Assembly: GCA_937886445.1 (NCBI GenBank)
Contig: CALGBY010000048.1
Location: forward strand, 1-64,000
Source of the DNA: an uncultured Clostridia bacterium
GTDB lineage: Bacteria > Bacillota > Clostridia > Christensenellales > Aristaeellaceae
Direction: 5' to 3'
Length of the DNA stretch: 64,000 bases
The notes beneath the pieces were generated by a model. It was not told the DNA's origin. It made no database searches and saw only the letters and a list, made by a program, of their open reading frames with translations. Positions within the stretch are counted from its first letter, which is position 1; every line of letters starts with the position of its first letter. Below, piece after piece: positions 63,846 through 64,000 of the stretch. A program made the translations under genes and the position numbers.

Positions 63846-64000
63846 TTACAGCTTGTTCCGCTGGATCTTGCCGTTCACGGTCTTGGGCAGCTCCCTGCGG
63901 AATTCCACGATCCTCGGGTATTTATACGGCGCGGTGCTGCGCTTTACATAATCCTGGATCTCTTTCTTCAGTTCCTCGGTGGGGGCAACGCCGTCCACCA
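63846..64000 (-). CDS. Acyl-CoA synthetase, C-terminal end (start beyond window)
   Basis: Only the last 51 residues are inside the window: VDGVAPTEELKKEIQDYVKR, then YKYPRIVEFRRELPKTVNGKIQR ending NKL. This matches the C-terminal lid of AMP-dependent acyl-CoA synthetases with the catalytic Lys of NGKIQR. It is likely the first visible gene of the operon from the right. Confidence 0.88.
   Translation of the reverse strand, partial: VDGVAPTEELKKEIQDYVKRSTAPYKYPRIVEFRRELPKTVNGKIQRNKL

Overview
The window looks like a chromosomal segment of an anaerobic, GC-rich, Gram-positive Clostridia-type bacterium. The evidence is the Mini-III/thyX/rlmB/sigH block, an L10-leader ahead of rplJ-rplL, a CIRCE-controlled hrcA-grpE-dnaK-dnaJ operon, rubrerythrin, a four-subunit 2-oxoacid:ferredoxin oxidoreductase and consensus sigma-A promoters with GGAGG ribosome binding sites. 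A gut or rumen Christensenellales-like lineage is a guess from overall style, not a demonstrated placement.

Layout. 1-1534: two secreted or membrane surface proteins (an SH3-like protein with long Glu/Pro/Val tandem repeats, cut by the window edge, and a small Ig-like membrane protein), then an AT-rich island (1535-2320) with a strong promoter and a possible 59-residue protein. 2485-6111: a GH4 glycosidase, an Lgt-like membrane protein with a likely frameshift, and an MGH1/GH63-like glycosidase. 6200-13717: a leftward operon for an NHLP-type RiPP exporter (short HlyD-like adaptor, C39-peptidase ABC, second ABC) whose last gene is a P-type cation ATPase; no precursor peptide or maturase is visible. 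14131-15100: rplJ-rplL under a perfect promoter and L10 leader, not followed by rpoB. 15146-24745: RluA-type pseudouridine synthase, an AraC regulator, mrnC, thyX, rlmB, sigH, a lipoprotein, tatD, lon and engB. 24875-30395: rubrerythrin, PHP and HAD enzymes, a tandem-GNAT protein, a GuaA paralogue lacking its catalytic residues, and a secreted CHAP-type wall hydrolase.

30513-36608 encodes a 2031-residue surface protein with 13 MucBP-like repeats, about five SH3b domains, one membrane helix and a cytoplasmic tail with three copies of an NTxRFRP motif. 36773-40064: Nudix, GNAT, TSCPD, a 45-residue membrane peptide and a MATE transporter. 40264-43230: a polar amino-acid ABC importer with ArgR-like boxes upstream and a permease carrying an unusual extracytoplasmic insertion. 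43622-45546: phosphodiester glycosidase and a second, degenerate Lgt-like protein. 45684-50133: sugar kinase, DUF4867, fucose/arabinose-type isomerase and a VOC protein, with a 157-bp palindromic element between genes. 50308-55078: the heat-shock operon. 55215-55368: tRNA-Glu and tRNA-Gln. 55561-64000: a leftward operon joining two acyl-CoA synthetases (one fused to a TIM barrel), a MinD/ParA-like ATPase, VOR/KOR subunits, a LeuA paralogue without its metal site, and leucine dehydrogenase. This last set reads as an amino acid/2-oxoacid to acyl-CoA module.

The observations most worth follow-up are the NHLP exporter without a visible cargo, the active-site-less GuaA and LeuA paralogues in conserved-looking operons, the TIM-barrel/acyl-CoA ligase fusion, and the giant surface protein with a repeated Thr/Arg/Phe cytoplasmic motif.
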